64,000 nt of DNA from Anaerotignum faecicola (GTDB lineage Bacteria; Bacillota; Clostridia; Lachnospirales; Anaerotignaceae): NCBI GenBank assembly GCA_024460105.1, contig JANFXS010000002.1, positions 124,001 through 188,000 on the forward strand, read 5' to 3'. This document shows positions 8,326 through 16,133 of the stretch, in pieces; the first letter of the stretch is position 1, and each line of letters begins with the position of its first letter. A program made the translations under genes and the position numbers. The notes below the pieces were generated by a model. The model searched no databases and was not told where the DNA came from. It saw nothing but the letters and a program-made list of their open reading frames with translations.

Positions 8326-8587
8326 CGGCAAACCTCCAATAAAAAATCTGTTGTGTTGTCACAAAAAATCGAAAGGCAAAGCGGATATAGTCTGAGATAT
8401 TCAGCTCGTTATCAATACGCAGTGTCAAAAAGGCGAACACTCCAACCATTACCCCCGGCACAATCCAGTCCAAAGCTGCCGCAAAGACAGCGGACAGGAC
8501 TGCTCCTATGATGATGATCAGCATATCTCGTAGTGTCCAAAGGAACATGGTGCTTTTGCCTTTCAGGTTTTCCGGATAAATATACAT
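8261..8587 (-). CDS. PrgI-family membrane protein (VirB3-like)
   Basis: The 108-residue protein has a polar start (MYIYPENLKGKSTMFLWTLRD), then two closely spaced hydrophobic segments (about residues 22-60), and a basic tail. PrgI-family proteins are the VirB3 counterparts of Gram-positive conjugation systems and always sit beside VirB4. ATG 8587 follows an AGGTGAG site. The C-terminus overlaps the next gene in another frame. Confidence 0.75.
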   Translation of the reverse strand: MYIYPENLKGKSTMFLWTLRDMLIIIIGAVLSAVFAAALDWIVPGVMVGVFAFLTLRIDNELNISDYIRFAFRFFVTTQQIFYWRFADDKNENWKEEIHQRRNRRQKY

Positions 8588-8604
8588 CGCTTCTCACCTG
8601 CCTT

Positions 8605-8970
8605 TTATACCATCTCACAGCACTGTTCTGTTTCTCCAAACACCGCATCTTCGATATCCGCAATGGACAAATCTCTGCCTAAAACAGTAATGCCGTTCTC
8701 ATAGGCAATTTTGATTTCCTCACGCATTCCTTCTGAAATCACATTGCCGCAAACCAAAAGTGCATCACACCTGCAAAGAAGTGCTTTCCCCATTTCCTGT
8801 CCGAGCCAGCGTTCATCTGACACTTCATCGTTCAAAAACTGTGTGAAAACACAATGTGGTGCGATGGCACAGTTCCCTTTCATTGCTTCTTCTCTGGCGT
8901 ATTCGTTCGCCTTTGCTATGTTTTTTTCCGGTTCTCCTCTTAATGGAGAACAGATATATACCAGTTTCAT
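8605..8970 (-). CDS. DUF4406/DUF7768 nucleoside 2-deoxyribosyltransferase-like protein
   Basis: The 121-residue Rossmann-like protein opens VYICSPLRGEPEKNI and carries CAIAPHCVFTQFLNDE, then RCDALLVCGNVISEGMREEI. These match the DUF4406/DUF7768 branch of the nucleoside 2-deoxyribosyltransferase-like fold, common in phages and ICEs and of unknown substrate. It sits 17 nt before the PrgI gene, so it is co-transcribed with transfer genes without an obvious transfer role. It ends ETEQCCEMV, a weaker version of the acidic tail. Confidence 0.7.
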   Translation of the reverse strand: MKLVYICSPLRGEPEKNIAKANEYAREEAMKGNCAIAPHCVFTQFLNDEVSDERWLGQEMGKALLCRCDALLVCGNVISEGMREEIKIAYENGITVLGRDLSIADIEDAVFGETEQCCEMV

Positions 8971-8984
8971 TTCAAAAACCTCCC

Positions 8985-9278
8985 TTACATTCCCATATTC
9001 ATGTCCTCATCCACGTCTTCTTTCTGCTGTTCTTCCAACAATTGTTCTGGTGTGAGCTTTCGGAAACTGTCCTCACCGTATACCACACCAAGACCTCTGC
9101 CGTTATCCCAATCAGGAAATACGGTTCCCATATCATCCACGAACTTGACCGTTCCTCTTGTTCCATCAGGCACTGGATTATATGGAGCATCCATATGAAT
9201 TAATTGAATTCTTGTACCTGGTGGGAACAATTCTTTTGCTCTTTCCGCCATTCTTCTCCCATTATCTACCCACTTCAT
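8985..9278 (-). CDS. DUF4314 protein
   Basis: The 97-residue protein has the DUF4314 signature: RIQLIHMDAPYNPVPDGTRG, TVKFVDDMGTVFPDWDNGR, then GEDSFRKLTPEQ. The domain reads as a small beta barrel and is typical of clostridial ICEs; its function is unknown. It ends KEDVDEDMNMGM, one of the clearest acidic/Met tails in the element. The start is ATG 9278 after AAGGAGT; the GTG at 9287 lies in the ribosome site. Confidence 0.75.
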   Translation of the reverse strand: MKWVDNGRRMAERAKELFPPGTRIQLIHMDAPYNPVPDGTRGTVKFVDDMGTVFPDWDNGRGLGVVYGEDSFRKLTPEQLLEEQQKEDVDEDMNMGM

Positions 9279-9309
9279 AGAACTCACTCCTTTATAATAA
9301 TTTTTCAGG

Positions 9310-10155
9310 TCATCTGCTTGCGATCCTTCCTACATTACGTGCCATATTGACTACGGAATTTACGGAATATACCGTACTCATTGCGTTGAAACGCATACTG
9401 GTATCCAATCCAAAGTTCTGTGCGATTCTCGGTACCTCTGTGCTGGAAAGCATCAATCCGATGCCCAGCAGCATATTTGCGTTATAAGTAACCAGCCCTG
9501 CAACCAGTACAATGGTTTGTAAAAACGCTGCCACCTGTTTGCACCAGGATACAAATCCGTCGCTGTATCCTCTTGGCACACTGAACAGATAAAGACTGCC
9601 GGTTGCCATCATGACAAGAAGGATACCGCCTCGTTTTAAGTTTGCGAAAAACACTTTGATGAACGCATATCCAATCAGTATGACAAACACGATAGACACC
9701 ACCACATTAGCACCAGGTGTTTCAAAACTGCCCAGCACCATAGTGGCAATGGCACCAAGTTTTCCTGGTGAATCCGACATACCAGCAATGGCGCCAATCA
9801 GTTCATTTGACAGATTGATGCAGAAGACATAAAGATCAATAGGTACTACAGTAAACAGACTGACGGCAAAAAAACCCTTGATGATATTTAACGCCAAGTC
9901 CTGAAAACTTCCTTTTCCTCTCTGTGCATCAATGGCTGTGTCAAACACAGCCACTACAATCCCAACGATATACAACGCCCAGGCGAAATAATAAAAAAAG
10001 AGCAGGATTGCTTTGATCCAATCCAGCTCAAAAAGTTCTGCACCCATCATATTAATCATACTGAAAAACTCACCGAAGAATGTGATCAGTTTGCCGTAGA
10101 TCCAGTCACAGAACTGATCCAGCACACCATCTACGGCGAAGTCTAAGCCAAACAT
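9310..10155 (-). CDS. VirB6/TrbL-like polytopic channel protein
   Basis: The 281-residue protein has about six membrane segments, including WIKAILLFFYYFAWALYIVG, VVVSIVFVILIGYAFIKVFF and GILLVMMATGSLYLF, and the soluble C-terminus MRFNAMSTVYSVNSVVNMAR. It matches the clostridial VirB6/TrbL (CD1112-like) family, the inner-membrane part of the conjugation channel. The start is uncertain: ATG 10155 is 11 nt after GAAGG, while ATG 10164 is only 2 nt after it. Confidence 0.8.
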   Translation of the reverse strand: MFGLDFAVDGVLDQFCDWIYGKLITFFGEFFSMINMMGAELFELDWIKAILLFFYYFAWALYIVGIVVAVFDTAIDAQRGKGSFQDLALNIIKGFFAVSLFTVVPIDLYVFCINLSNELIGAIAGMSDSPGKLGAIATMVLGSFETPGANVVVSIVFVILIGYAFIKVFFANLKRGGILLVMMATGSLYLFSVPRGYSDGFVSWCKQVAAFLQTIVLVAGLVTYNANMLLGIGLMLSSTEVPRIAQNFGLDTSMRFNAMSTVYSVNSVVNMARNVGRIASR

Positions 10156-10181
10156 ATTTTTCATCACCTTCTTTTTCTGTT

Positions 10182-10703
10182 CTATTCCATTTTTATATCC
10201 TCTAACATCTCCTGTTTTGTCTGGGGTATCAGTTCCAGCACATCTCCGTCTTGCTCCAAAATTTTACGCATAGTTTCAATCAGGCTTTTCATATGTTCCT
10301 GCCATTTGTTCCAGTTGGTTTCTTCAAACCATCCGTTCCATTGATTGTTCTGTGCATTTTCCCTAGCGGTTTCCAATGTTTTGGAAAGATACTCACGCAT
10401 TTCTTTAACGGATTCCTTTTCCACAAGAAACGAAACCACTTTTTCAAAGGAGTTTTTCGGGAGATACTCCCATTCTTCTATAGTACCATTTTGAAAGCTT
10501 TCCATCAGTTCCGCAATCAGCATTGTGCTGCTGTGGGACTCTCCGTTTTCCGCAGCAGGCGGTCTACACCATTCGTCTAATTTTAACTGATCCAACAATT
10601 CCTTTAAGTGCAGACAGCCGTCTTCCGGAATATGGTTTCTGATCCATTCCAAGGCATCCAGACCTTCATCTGATTCAAATGCTTTTACACCCCAGCATCC
10701 CAT
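10182..10703 (-). CDS. DUF4259 protein
   Basis: The 173-residue protein begins MGCWGVKAFESDEGLDALEW, the hallmark of DUF4259 (G.WG...F..D...D). The rest is helical and acidic, with a Trp/Asn-rich stretch near 120-135. Function unknown. The start is the third of three consecutive ATGs (10703), 7 nt after GGAGG. It is the last transfer-operon gene before the cargo block, which separates it from the next ICE-type gene at 15726. Confidence 0.7.
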   Translation of the reverse strand: MGCWGVKAFESDEGLDALEWIRNHIPEDGCLHLKELLDQLKLDEWCRPPAAENGESHSSTMLIAELMESFQNGTIEEWEYLPKNSFEKVVSFLVEKESVKEMREYLSKTLETARENAQNNQWNGWFEETNWNKWQEHMKSLIETMRKILEQDGDVLELIPQTKQEMLEDIKME

Positions 10704-10724
10704 CATCATTCCTCCTTTTTTCCA

Positions 10725-10759
10725 TAAAAAAAGCCCTTATTCTATTTAGAATAAAGGCT
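10725..10759 (-). terminator. Terminator at the left edge of the sirtuin cargo block
   Basis: On the minus strand AGCCTTTATTCT-AAAT-AGAATAAGGGCT forms a 12-bp stem with one U-G pair, followed by seven T. It should stop cargo transcripts before they enter the VirB6-VirB4 genes. Confidence 0.85.
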
Positions 10760-10824
10760 CAATTCATATCTATTTTTCTGACTTCATTTCCATATTTCAA
10801 CTGCCATTGTGTAATAAACAAATT

Positions 10825-11682
10825 CTATTTTTTCTCCTTGCTTGTAAGATGAGATTTAATTTCTTTGAGTTCTAAAATTTTTTGATATATTTTGAAATCT
10901 TCATCTTTAAATACATCAAATATAACCCTTTCAATCTTTTGACTGTTCTGCAAAAATTCAACAACGGTTTCTACAGCTATTTGTGCTGCTTCCTTATTGG
11001 GAAAAGCAAACTCTCCTGTTGAAATACAACAAAAAACAATACTTTTTAAACCTTTTCTTTCAGCCACTTCCAGACAAGACTGATAACACTTTTTCAAAAG
11101 GTCACATTCTTTTTGTGTCAGTTCTTCTTTTACAATAGGTCCTACTGTATGAATCACATATCGACTTGGAAGATTATATGCGGAAGTTATCACCGCTTGA
11201 CCTGTCGGTTCTTCATAGTCTTCTCCATACTTTTTCCTCTGCACCTCCATATATTCCATACATTCTGCACGGAGCTGTATTCCAGCTGATGAATGTATGG
11301 CATTATCGATACATCTGTGGCAAGGAACAAAACACCCAAGCATTTGAGAATTCGCAGCATTTACAATGGCATCAGCTTTTAGTCTTGTAATATCCTCCTG
11401 CCAAAGGCAGATACGATCTGCAAAAGGAAACTGAACATTCAGCATTTCTTTCACCGTTGGCAAATCGTCGGTTTTTACAACTCCTTTTTCAACTGCCTCC
11501 TCCTGTAAAAATTCATCCTGTATCTGAATAAATTTCTTAGATGCAGGTTTTGGCACACGTATATTCATAAGTGAACGTAATAACTGTCGTTTTTGTTCAT
11601 CTTTTACCACTATATCTTTATATACGATAGAATCTTGGCATAAGTATTGAACCAAATAATCAAGCCTTTCTTTTTGATCCAT
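10825..11682 (-). CDS. Zinc-type macrodomain protein, ADP-ribosyl hydrolase of SirTM operons
   Basis: The 285-residue protein has a helical N-terminal extension (1-90) and a macrodomain (about 95-275). The nucleotide loop is DITRLKADAIVNAANSQMLG, followed by the C-x-x-x-C-H-R-C cluster and CIDNAIHSSAG typical of the zinc-dependent macrodomains paired with class M sirtuins. These enzymes remove ADP-ribose from modified proteins. The substrate loop ISTGEFAFPNKEAAQIA is present. ATG 11682 follows AAGGAGTG, and the sirtuin stop is 2 nt upstream, so translation is probably coupled. The carrier protein GcvH-L and ligase LplA2 that usually accompany this pair are absent. Confidence 0.9.
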   Translation of the reverse strand: MDQKERLDYLVQYLCQDSIVYKDIVVKDEQKRQLLRSLMNIRVPKPASKKFIQIQDEFLQEEAVEKGVVKTDDLPTVKEMLNVQFPFADRICLWQEDITRLKADAIVNAANSQMLGCFVPCHRCIDNAIHSSAGIQLRAECMEYMEVQRKKYGEDYEEPTGQAVITSAYNLPSRYVIHTVGPIVKEELTQKECDLLKKCYQSCLEVAERKGLKSIVFCCISTGEFAFPNKEAAQIAVETVVEFLQNSQKIERVIFDVFKDEDFKIYQKILELKEIKSHLTSKEKK

Positions 11683-11684
11683 AT

Positions 11685-12554
11685 TTAACACTCCTTCAAA
11701 ATTGACAATATCTCTTTGATATCTCCATCGATACATAATGACTTTCTTCTGATTTCTTCTGGTGCCCATGCCTCATTTAGATTGATACACACATAAAATG
11801 ATTTTTTCCACTGGCTTGTCATTTCCCAGAATGGATACTTGATAATGACCGGTGTATTTCCACCCACACCGAGCTCCAGAAACAGTATCTTTTCGTTTTT
11901 ATTTTTAGCCAAATAATGATTATATCTTTGTGCTGCTTCCTCCCAATTTTCATCCTCTACAAAATATTGGTCACAGCGAAGATTGACTTCCATATTTCCT
12001 CCACAGACAGGACATTTTGGTACGAGAGATGATGGAATTTTGCAGTCTGATTGCTCTTTTATCATTTCGCGCACGATTTTTTCATTATCATATAATTTTT
12101 TATGGCAGGCTTTCGCACATTGAAAAAGACCATAATCCCCTTGTGTTGCAAATATTCTTTCTGGATCAAAACCGCATAACTGAAATTGATGATCCACATT
12201 GGTAGTCAAAACAAAGTAGTCCTTCTCTCTTATTAACTCCAATAAATCCAAATATGGTTTTCCTTTTTCTACGTCATACCTGTTCAAATAAATATGCCTA
12301 CTCCAATACGCCCACTTTTCTTCCTGTGTTAGAAATGGATAAAAACCTGCTGAGTACATATCTTTCAGCCCATATCGTTGAATGAAAGGAGCAAAATTCT
12401 CTTCAAATCTTTTGCCGCCATAAGTAAATCCTGCTGCTGTAGAAAGTCCGGAACCGGCACCAATGACAATATGTTCTGCAGAATCAATTCGTTCTTTCAA
12501 GGCATGAATTTTCTCATCCAATGTAAGATTTTGTTTTAATTTCCATTTGCTCAT
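11685..12554 (-). CDS. Class M sirtuin (SirTM-type protein ADP-ribosyltransferase)
   Basis: The 289-residue protein has the sirtuin NAD loop VIGAGSGLSTAAGFTYGG, the TTNVDHQFQ motif and a zinc site (C..AC, then CPVCGG). The catalytic-region wording, the GLFQCAKACH segment and the macrodomain partner place it in class M (SirTM), whose characterised members ADP-ribosylate a lipoylated GcvH-like protein rather than deacetylate. ATG 12554 is 8 nt after AGGAGG, which lies in the end of the upstream gene. The TGA of that gene precedes the ATG by only 2 nt, so the three genes form one tight operon. Confidence 0.9.
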   Translation of the reverse strand: MSKWKLKQNLTLDEKIHALKERIDSAEHIVIGAGSGLSTAAGFTYGGKRFEENFAPFIQRYGLKDMYSAGFYPFLTQEEKWAYWSRHIYLNRYDVEKGKPYLDLLELIREKDYFVLTTNVDHQFQLCGFDPERIFATQGDYGLFQCAKACHKKLYDNEKIVREMIKEQSDCKIPSSLVPKCPVCGGNMEVNLRCDQYFVEDENWEEAAQRYNHYLAKNKNEKILFLELGVGGNTPVIIKYPFWEMTSQWKKSFYVCINLNEAWAPEEIRRKSLCIDGDIKEILSILKEC

Positions 12555-12556
12555 AT

Positions 12557-13183
12557 TCACAGCCTCCTTTCAATGGCTCCAAAGGGACAAACATCGTAAC
12601 AATTCCCACAGTGCAGACAGTTTTCCTGATGGATCATAACAGGTTTTACGCTAATATCTATACACTTCTGAGGGCAGTTAGCGTAGCATATTTTGCATCC
12701 ACGACATTTATTTGTTATAAAATATCCCTTTTGGCTTACTTTGCCATTGCCGATTGAAAATGTATCCCGAAAAATCGGCACAGAAGACAAATCGAAAAAC
12801 TCGCCTTCTCCTTCATAAAGCCAAAACACCTCAAGTGCGGCTCTGCTTTTTTCTGTTGGATATATTTCTTCCATGTATGAATTTTCTCTAAACACTTCAT
12901 CTAAACGGCTTTGCCCAATATTTTTAATTTTTCCTTGTACCGTAATGGATTTTTTGCTCAGAGAATCTTTTCCATTTGTCATGGCACTGATAGAAACATA
13001 TTTTTGTGCCATCAGCTGATGATAAAATGCTTTTCCTTTAGCAGTAATAAAATAAATACCCGCTTCATCTGCAAGCATAATATCAATCGCCCTTGTGCAA
13101 GGCAGTCCGTTTTCATCGATAGTTGCAAAAACAGCAGAATGTATTTCATTTTTTAACATATTCAAGTAATCTATTGTTCTCAT
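12557..13183 (-). CDS. PPOX-family flavin protein fused to a two-cluster ferredoxin
   Basis: Of 208 residues, about 1-145 form a pyridoxamine-phosphate-oxidase-like FMN-binding split barrel, and 150-208 a bacterial ferredoxin with CRGCKICYANCPQKC and CLHCGNCYDVCPFGAIE, enough cysteines for two 4Fe-4S clusters. It should pass electrons between an iron-sulfur protein and a flavin or flavin-bound substrate. It is the first gene of the sirtuin operon and divergent from an HxlR regulator. ATG 13183 follows GGAG. Confidence 0.88.
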   Translation of the reverse strand: MRTIDYLNMLKNEIHSAVFATIDENGLPCTRAIDIMLADEAGIYFITAKGKAFYHQLMAQKYVSISAMTNGKDSLSKKSITVQGKIKNIGQSRLDEVFRENSYMEEIYPTEKSRAALEVFWLYEGEGEFFDLSSVPIFRDTFSIGNGKVSQKGYFITNKCRGCKICYANCPQKCIDISVKPVMIHQENCLHCGNCYDVCPFGAIERRL

Positions 13184-13220
13184 TTTTTCATCTCCATAAA
13201 TTCGTTGACAGATTTTATCC

Positions 13221-13262
13221 CAATAGTATAATTAAGTATATACATCCAATTTGATACTATTG
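13221..13262. promoter_or_regulatory. Dyad operator in the HxlR / sirtuin-operon divergent region
   Basis: A 9-bp perfect inverted repeat CAATAGTAT (13221-13229) and ATACTATTG (13254-13262) lies in the 110-bp gap between the divergent genes. HxlR regulators commonly bind the promoter region between themselves and a divergent operon. The right half-site recurs at 15634-15642. Confidence 0.5.
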
Positions 13263-13293
13263 AATAAACATAAGAAATAAGGGACGTGATTTT

Positions 13294-13614
13294 ATGACAA
13301 AAGAAGCACCCGAATGCCCGGTAGAAATGACATTACAGCTTATCGGAAATAAGTGGAAAGTACTGATTATCCGCGATCTTCTGGAAGGAACAAAACGTTT
13401 TAATGAACTGATGCATTCTGTAACAGGGATTACACAGAAAGTTCTGACCAGCAATCTTCGTTCTATGGAAGAAGCAGGTCTTTTAACGAGAAAAGTATAT
13501 CCCGAAGTTCCTCCAAGGGTAGAATACACACTTACGGAAACCGGCTATAGTTTAAAGCCTATTTTAGACTCTATGTTTATGTGGGGTACTGAATATAAAA
13601 AGAAATTTGTATAA
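13294..13614 (+). CDS. HxlR-family transcriptional regulator
   Basis: The 106-residue winged-helix protein has CPVEMTLQLIGNKWKVLIIR, the universal HxlR opening with its conserved Cys, then the RFNELMHSVTGITQKVLTSN recognition helix and a PRVEYTLTETG wing. HxlR proteins often sense reactive electrophiles or redox state through the N-terminal Cys. The divergent position suggests that it controls the flavin-ferredoxin/sirtuin/macrodomain operon. It has its own terminator. Confidence 0.92.
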   Translation: MTKEAPECPVEMTLQLIGNKWKVLIIRDLLEGTKRFNELMHSVTGITQKVLTSNLRSMEEAGLLTRKVYPEVPPRVEYTLTETGYSLKPILDSMFMWGTEYKKKFV

Positions 13615-13619
13615 TTTAT

Positions 13620-13652
13620 AAAACACAGCAGTTAATTTTTCTGCTGTGTTTT
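13620..13652. terminator. Bidirectional terminator between the two HxlR genes
   Basis: AAAACACAGCAG-N9-CTGCTGTGTTTT, a perfect 12-bp stem with A/T tracts on both sides. The minus-strand gene's last codons form one arm. Confidence 0.85.
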
Positions 13653-13940
13653 ATATTTTTCTCCCCATTCAGCCATTGCTAAAATCACTGGTTTCAAACT
13701 TTCCCCTAACTCTGTAGGCAAAATACCATTCTCACAAGTGATTAATCCGTTTTTCCATAAAGTATCCAAAGTTTTTTGATATGTTTTTTCTGACATTGCC
13801 GTCATTTTTTGCAATTCACTGCTTTCCAAAACGCCCAAGAGTATATATCCCAATAGAATGATACACTCTCTGTCTTTTAAAAACAGCAAGGTTGTTTCAA
13901 CAGGGCATTTCGGTAAATTTTGATATTCTATATCATTCAT
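13632..13940 (-). CDS. Second, divergent HxlR-type winged-helix protein
   Basis: The 102-residue protein keeps the HxlR frame (KCPVETTLLFLKDRECIILL, then MSEKTYQKTLDTLWKNGLIT and PTELGESLKPVILAMAEWG) but lacks the canonical GGKW..LIL and the R-rich wing, so it is a diverged member. The N-terminal CPVE cysteine is kept. It converges with the first HxlR gene and may be a partner or a decaying copy. ATG start at 13940. Confidence 0.75.
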   Translation of the reverse strand: MNDIEYQNLPKCPVETTLLFLKDRECIILLGYILLGVLESSELQKMTAMSEKTYQKTLDTLWKNGLITCENGILPTELGESLKPVILAMAEWGEKYKTQQKN

Positions 13941-13960
13941 TTCATTCCTCTTATATTTAT

Positions 13961-13989
13961 AAGGGCAGCATAGTCACTATACTGCCCTT
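13961..13989. terminator. Hairpin between the PPOX gene and the second HxlR gene
   Basis: AAGGGCAG (13961-13968) pairs with CTGCCCTT (13982-13989), with further pairing inside the loop. Poly-T is weak on the minus side, so termination is probable but not certain. Confidence 0.5.
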
Positions 13990-13997
13990 TCTTAGTA

Positions 13998-14399
13998 TCA
14001 GCACTGGTATGTTCTTGGCGGATTCCCAGAAAAATCAGCAATGACTGCTTTTGCATCCTCCAGATAAAAGACTTCAAAAATGGGGTTATCCGCTGTTTTG
14101 TACTGTCCTTTCACAATAGGATTTGCCATACAGCTTTCTTTTACTTCCATGTTATTTTCAAATACCGCTTTGCCGCTGAGTCTGATCCAAGCGTATTCAG
14201 GGCTGGAAACAGAAACCTCAATATATGGATTTTCCTGCATATCTTTATACACTTCTTTTGTATGATTGGTACAAAACCATAATTTTCCGTCTTTCTCAAA
14301 ACAGAACATAAATGGTCTGCATTTTGCCTTTCCATCTCTGCCCACTGTAGCAAGATACTGTACTGGATTTGCCTGTAAAAATTCTACAACTTCTTTCAT
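13998..14399 (-). CDS. PPOX-family FMN-binding protein
   Basis: The 133-residue single-domain split-barrel protein opens with a helix and PVQYLATVGRDGKAKCRPFM, then GKLWFCTNHTKEVYKDMQEN, the usual pyridoxamine-5'-phosphate-oxidase-related pattern. Such proteins bind FMN or F420-like cofactors and reduce small substrates; no specific substrate can be assigned. A strong AGGAGG precedes ATG 14399. It lies 25 nt after the SnoaL gene and is probably co-transcribed with it. Confidence 0.85.
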   Translation of the reverse strand: MKEVVEFLQANPVQYLATVGRDGKAKCRPFMFCFEKDGKLWFCTNHTKEVYKDMQENPYIEVSVSSPEYAWIRLSGKAVFENNMEVKESCMANPIVKGQYKTADNPIFEVFYLEDAKAVIADFSGNPPRTYQC

Positions 14400-14424
14400 A
14401 TTCTTTACCTCCTAAAGATTAAAA

Positions 14425-15510
14425 TTAAAATTTACCGTTTTCATTTGCCCATGTGGAAGGATCTGCAATGGTTTCCATTACATCCCAGTGCTCAGCAATC
14501 TTACCGTCTTCAACTCTCCAAAGGTCATAATAGCTGGTCGGAGCACCGCCGAAAGTACCTTCACTAACTGCCAAAACATAATTACCTTGTGCAAGAACCA
14601 TGTGTGTTTCGTCATAAATCATTTCGATTCCCTGTTCAGCAAGAGCTGCCAAGGCTTCATTTAATCCAGAAACACCATCTGCAATACCAGTATTATGCTG
14701 AATGTAAGTATCACCATCAAAGTACTCTGGAGTTTTTTCAAGATTATTCCCCTGCATTACATCATAAAGGAAGTTTTTCACGAGAGTTCTGTTTTCCTCT
14801 GTTTTATCCAAATCTTTTAACTCCATTGCACCATCGATCTGCGTATGTCCTGAAGGATTTGGCTCAGCTAATGAAGCGAGGTTGTCCCAATGTTCCGCAA
14901 TTTTTCCATTTTCGTCAAATCTGAAAATATCAAAAGCTACCTGTTCTCCAGCACCTGCAAAATTATAAACTGTCTGCAGGAATACATAATCTCCATCTTC
15001 AAAGGCACGAATATTATTTACCGTTGTTTCTTCTGGTGCGGAAGCAAGATAACGAATAGAATCTTTAAATGCTTCTCTTCCGGTGCCATATGCCAGATTG
15101 TGCTGAATATATCCTTCCGCCATTAATTCATCAGCTACAGTTGTATCTCCGCTTGCAAAGCTGTTAATCAAAGCAATGGCTTTTTCTGTATGGCTCATTT
15201 CTGCTTCTTCGTTATTTCCTGTAACATACTGACGAATGAATCCTGTTGAAACCATCGTTCTGTTATTTACAATTGTCGTTTCTGCGTTTATTTCCTGTCC
15301 ATCAACGACCACTTTTCCACTTCCAACAGTAAAGCTGATTGTTTTTCCATCAACCTCAGCGGTCACGCTTCTGTTTTGGCTATTCCATACGACTGTGCCG
15401 CCTTTCTCTTCAACTGCTTTTCGAAATTTCACAGTGGTATCAGCAAATGCTGTACTGGCAGTAAATGCACTGATTAGTGCAGCTGTTAAAATAACAGTGT
15501 TCTTTTTCAT
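14425..15510 (-). CDS. Exported SnoaL/NTF2-like protein with copper-amine-oxidase-N-type stalk
   Basis: The 361-residue protein has a signal peptide (1-23, cleavage near AFA), a stalk domain like the copper amine oxidase N-terminal repeat (VDGQEINAETTIVNNRTMVS), then two SnoaL-like units (about 105-220 and 235-355) each with YIQHN and IAEHWD motifs. Secreted SnoaL-like proteins may bind or isomerise small hydrophobic compounds; a substrate cannot be named. The upstream DNA carries an ATACTATTG half-site shared with the HxlR operator, suggesting common control. Confidence 0.82.
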   Translation of the reverse strand: MKKNTVILTAALISAFTASTAFADTTVKFRKAVEEKGGTVVWNSQNRSVTAEVDGKTISFTVGSGKVVVDGQEINAETTIVNNRTMVSTGFIRQYVTGNNEEAEMSHTEKAIALINSFASGDTTVADELMAEGYIQHNLAYGTGREAFKDSIRYLASAPEETTVNNIRAFEDGDYVFLQTVYNFAGAGEQVAFDIFRFDENGKIAEHWDNLASLAEPNPSGHTQIDGAMELKDLDKTEENRTLVKNFLYDVMQGNNLEKTPEYFDGDTYIQHNTGIADGVSGLNEALAALAEQGIEMIYDETHMVLAQGNYVLAVSEGTFGGAPTSYYDLWRVEDGKIAEHWDVMETIADPSTWANENGKF

Positions 15511-15603
15511 TTTCTTTTCCTCCTTAAAAAATATTGCTGATTTTTTGCGTTTCTTTTTTCTTACAGGTTCATCATAATAGAAAGAAAAGAATAAGAAAAG
15601 TAC

Positions 15604-15642
15604 GCACTTTCAAGTGCTATGGTTACCGCAATGATACTATTG
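15604..15642. promoter_or_regulatory. Candidate HxlR site upstream of the SnoaL gene
   Basis: Inverted repeat GCACTT-TC-AAGTGC (15604-15617), followed by ATACTATTG (15634-15642). The latter is identical to the right half of the operator at 13254-13262. It lies about 95-130 bp upstream of the ATG at 15510. Confidence 0.4.
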
Positions 15643-15725
15643 GGCAGTTTCTAAAAGGATACCTTTTTGAGATTTCAATGATTTCAGAGCATTTGCGCTC
15701 AAATAAAATTTTTTCATTATTTTTG

Positions 15726-16073
15726 TTAAATCCCAAGAATATTCCAGATATAAGTTGGTGCTGTAATGGCAAACACTAGACCAAAGAACAGGATTGCCAC
15801 TGGCGCGAAATCAAATTCGCCATGTTTTTTGTAATCAAAGTAAGCCATAGCTAATTTGACAAAAAGCAGGATCGCCAGCACACAGTCCACCACCGGGAAT
15901 ATCACATTATTGGTTACGGTTTTGATCTGACCAGCTGCTGTCTTCCATGTGCTTTCAATGGCTGTGGAAACCTGACCACTGTCCGGTGCCGCAAATACTG
16001 GCGGTGCGAAGAAGATCACTGCCATAAGCACAACCATTGTCAGCAAAAATACTCTTTTCCATCTTACTGCCAT
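15726..16073 (-). CDS. DUF3852-like small membrane protein, possible VirB2-type subunit
   Basis: The 115-residue protein has a signal-like helix (10-28, ending VFAAPDSG), a short extracytoplasmic segment, and two further hydrophobic helices (VIFPVVDCVLAILLFVKLAM and VAILFFGLVFAITAPTYI). This topology and position ahead of VirB6 suggest a pilin-like or channel subunit. I recall it as DUF3852, which has no proven role. ATG 16073 follows AAGGAGAG. The cargo block separates it from the rest of the transfer genes. Confidence 0.65.
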   Translation of the reverse strand: MAVRWKRVFLLTMVVLMAVIFFAPPVFAAPDSGQVSTAIESTWKTAAGQIKTVTNNVIFPVVDCVLAILLFVKLAMAYFDYKKHGEFDFAPVAILFFGLVFAITAPTYIWNILGI

Positions 16074-16090
16074 TGTTCTTCTCTCCTTTC

Positions 16091-16118
16091 GTAGAAAAGG
16101 GGCAGTCTTCCGACTGCC
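16091..16118 (-). terminator. Terminator after the SpaA adhesin gene
   Basis: GGGGCAGTC-N4-GACTGCCCC, a perfect 9-bp stem followed by TTTT on the minus strand, 15 nt past the adhesin stop codon. Confidence 0.88.
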
Positions 16119-16133
16119 CCAGAAATCATATTT

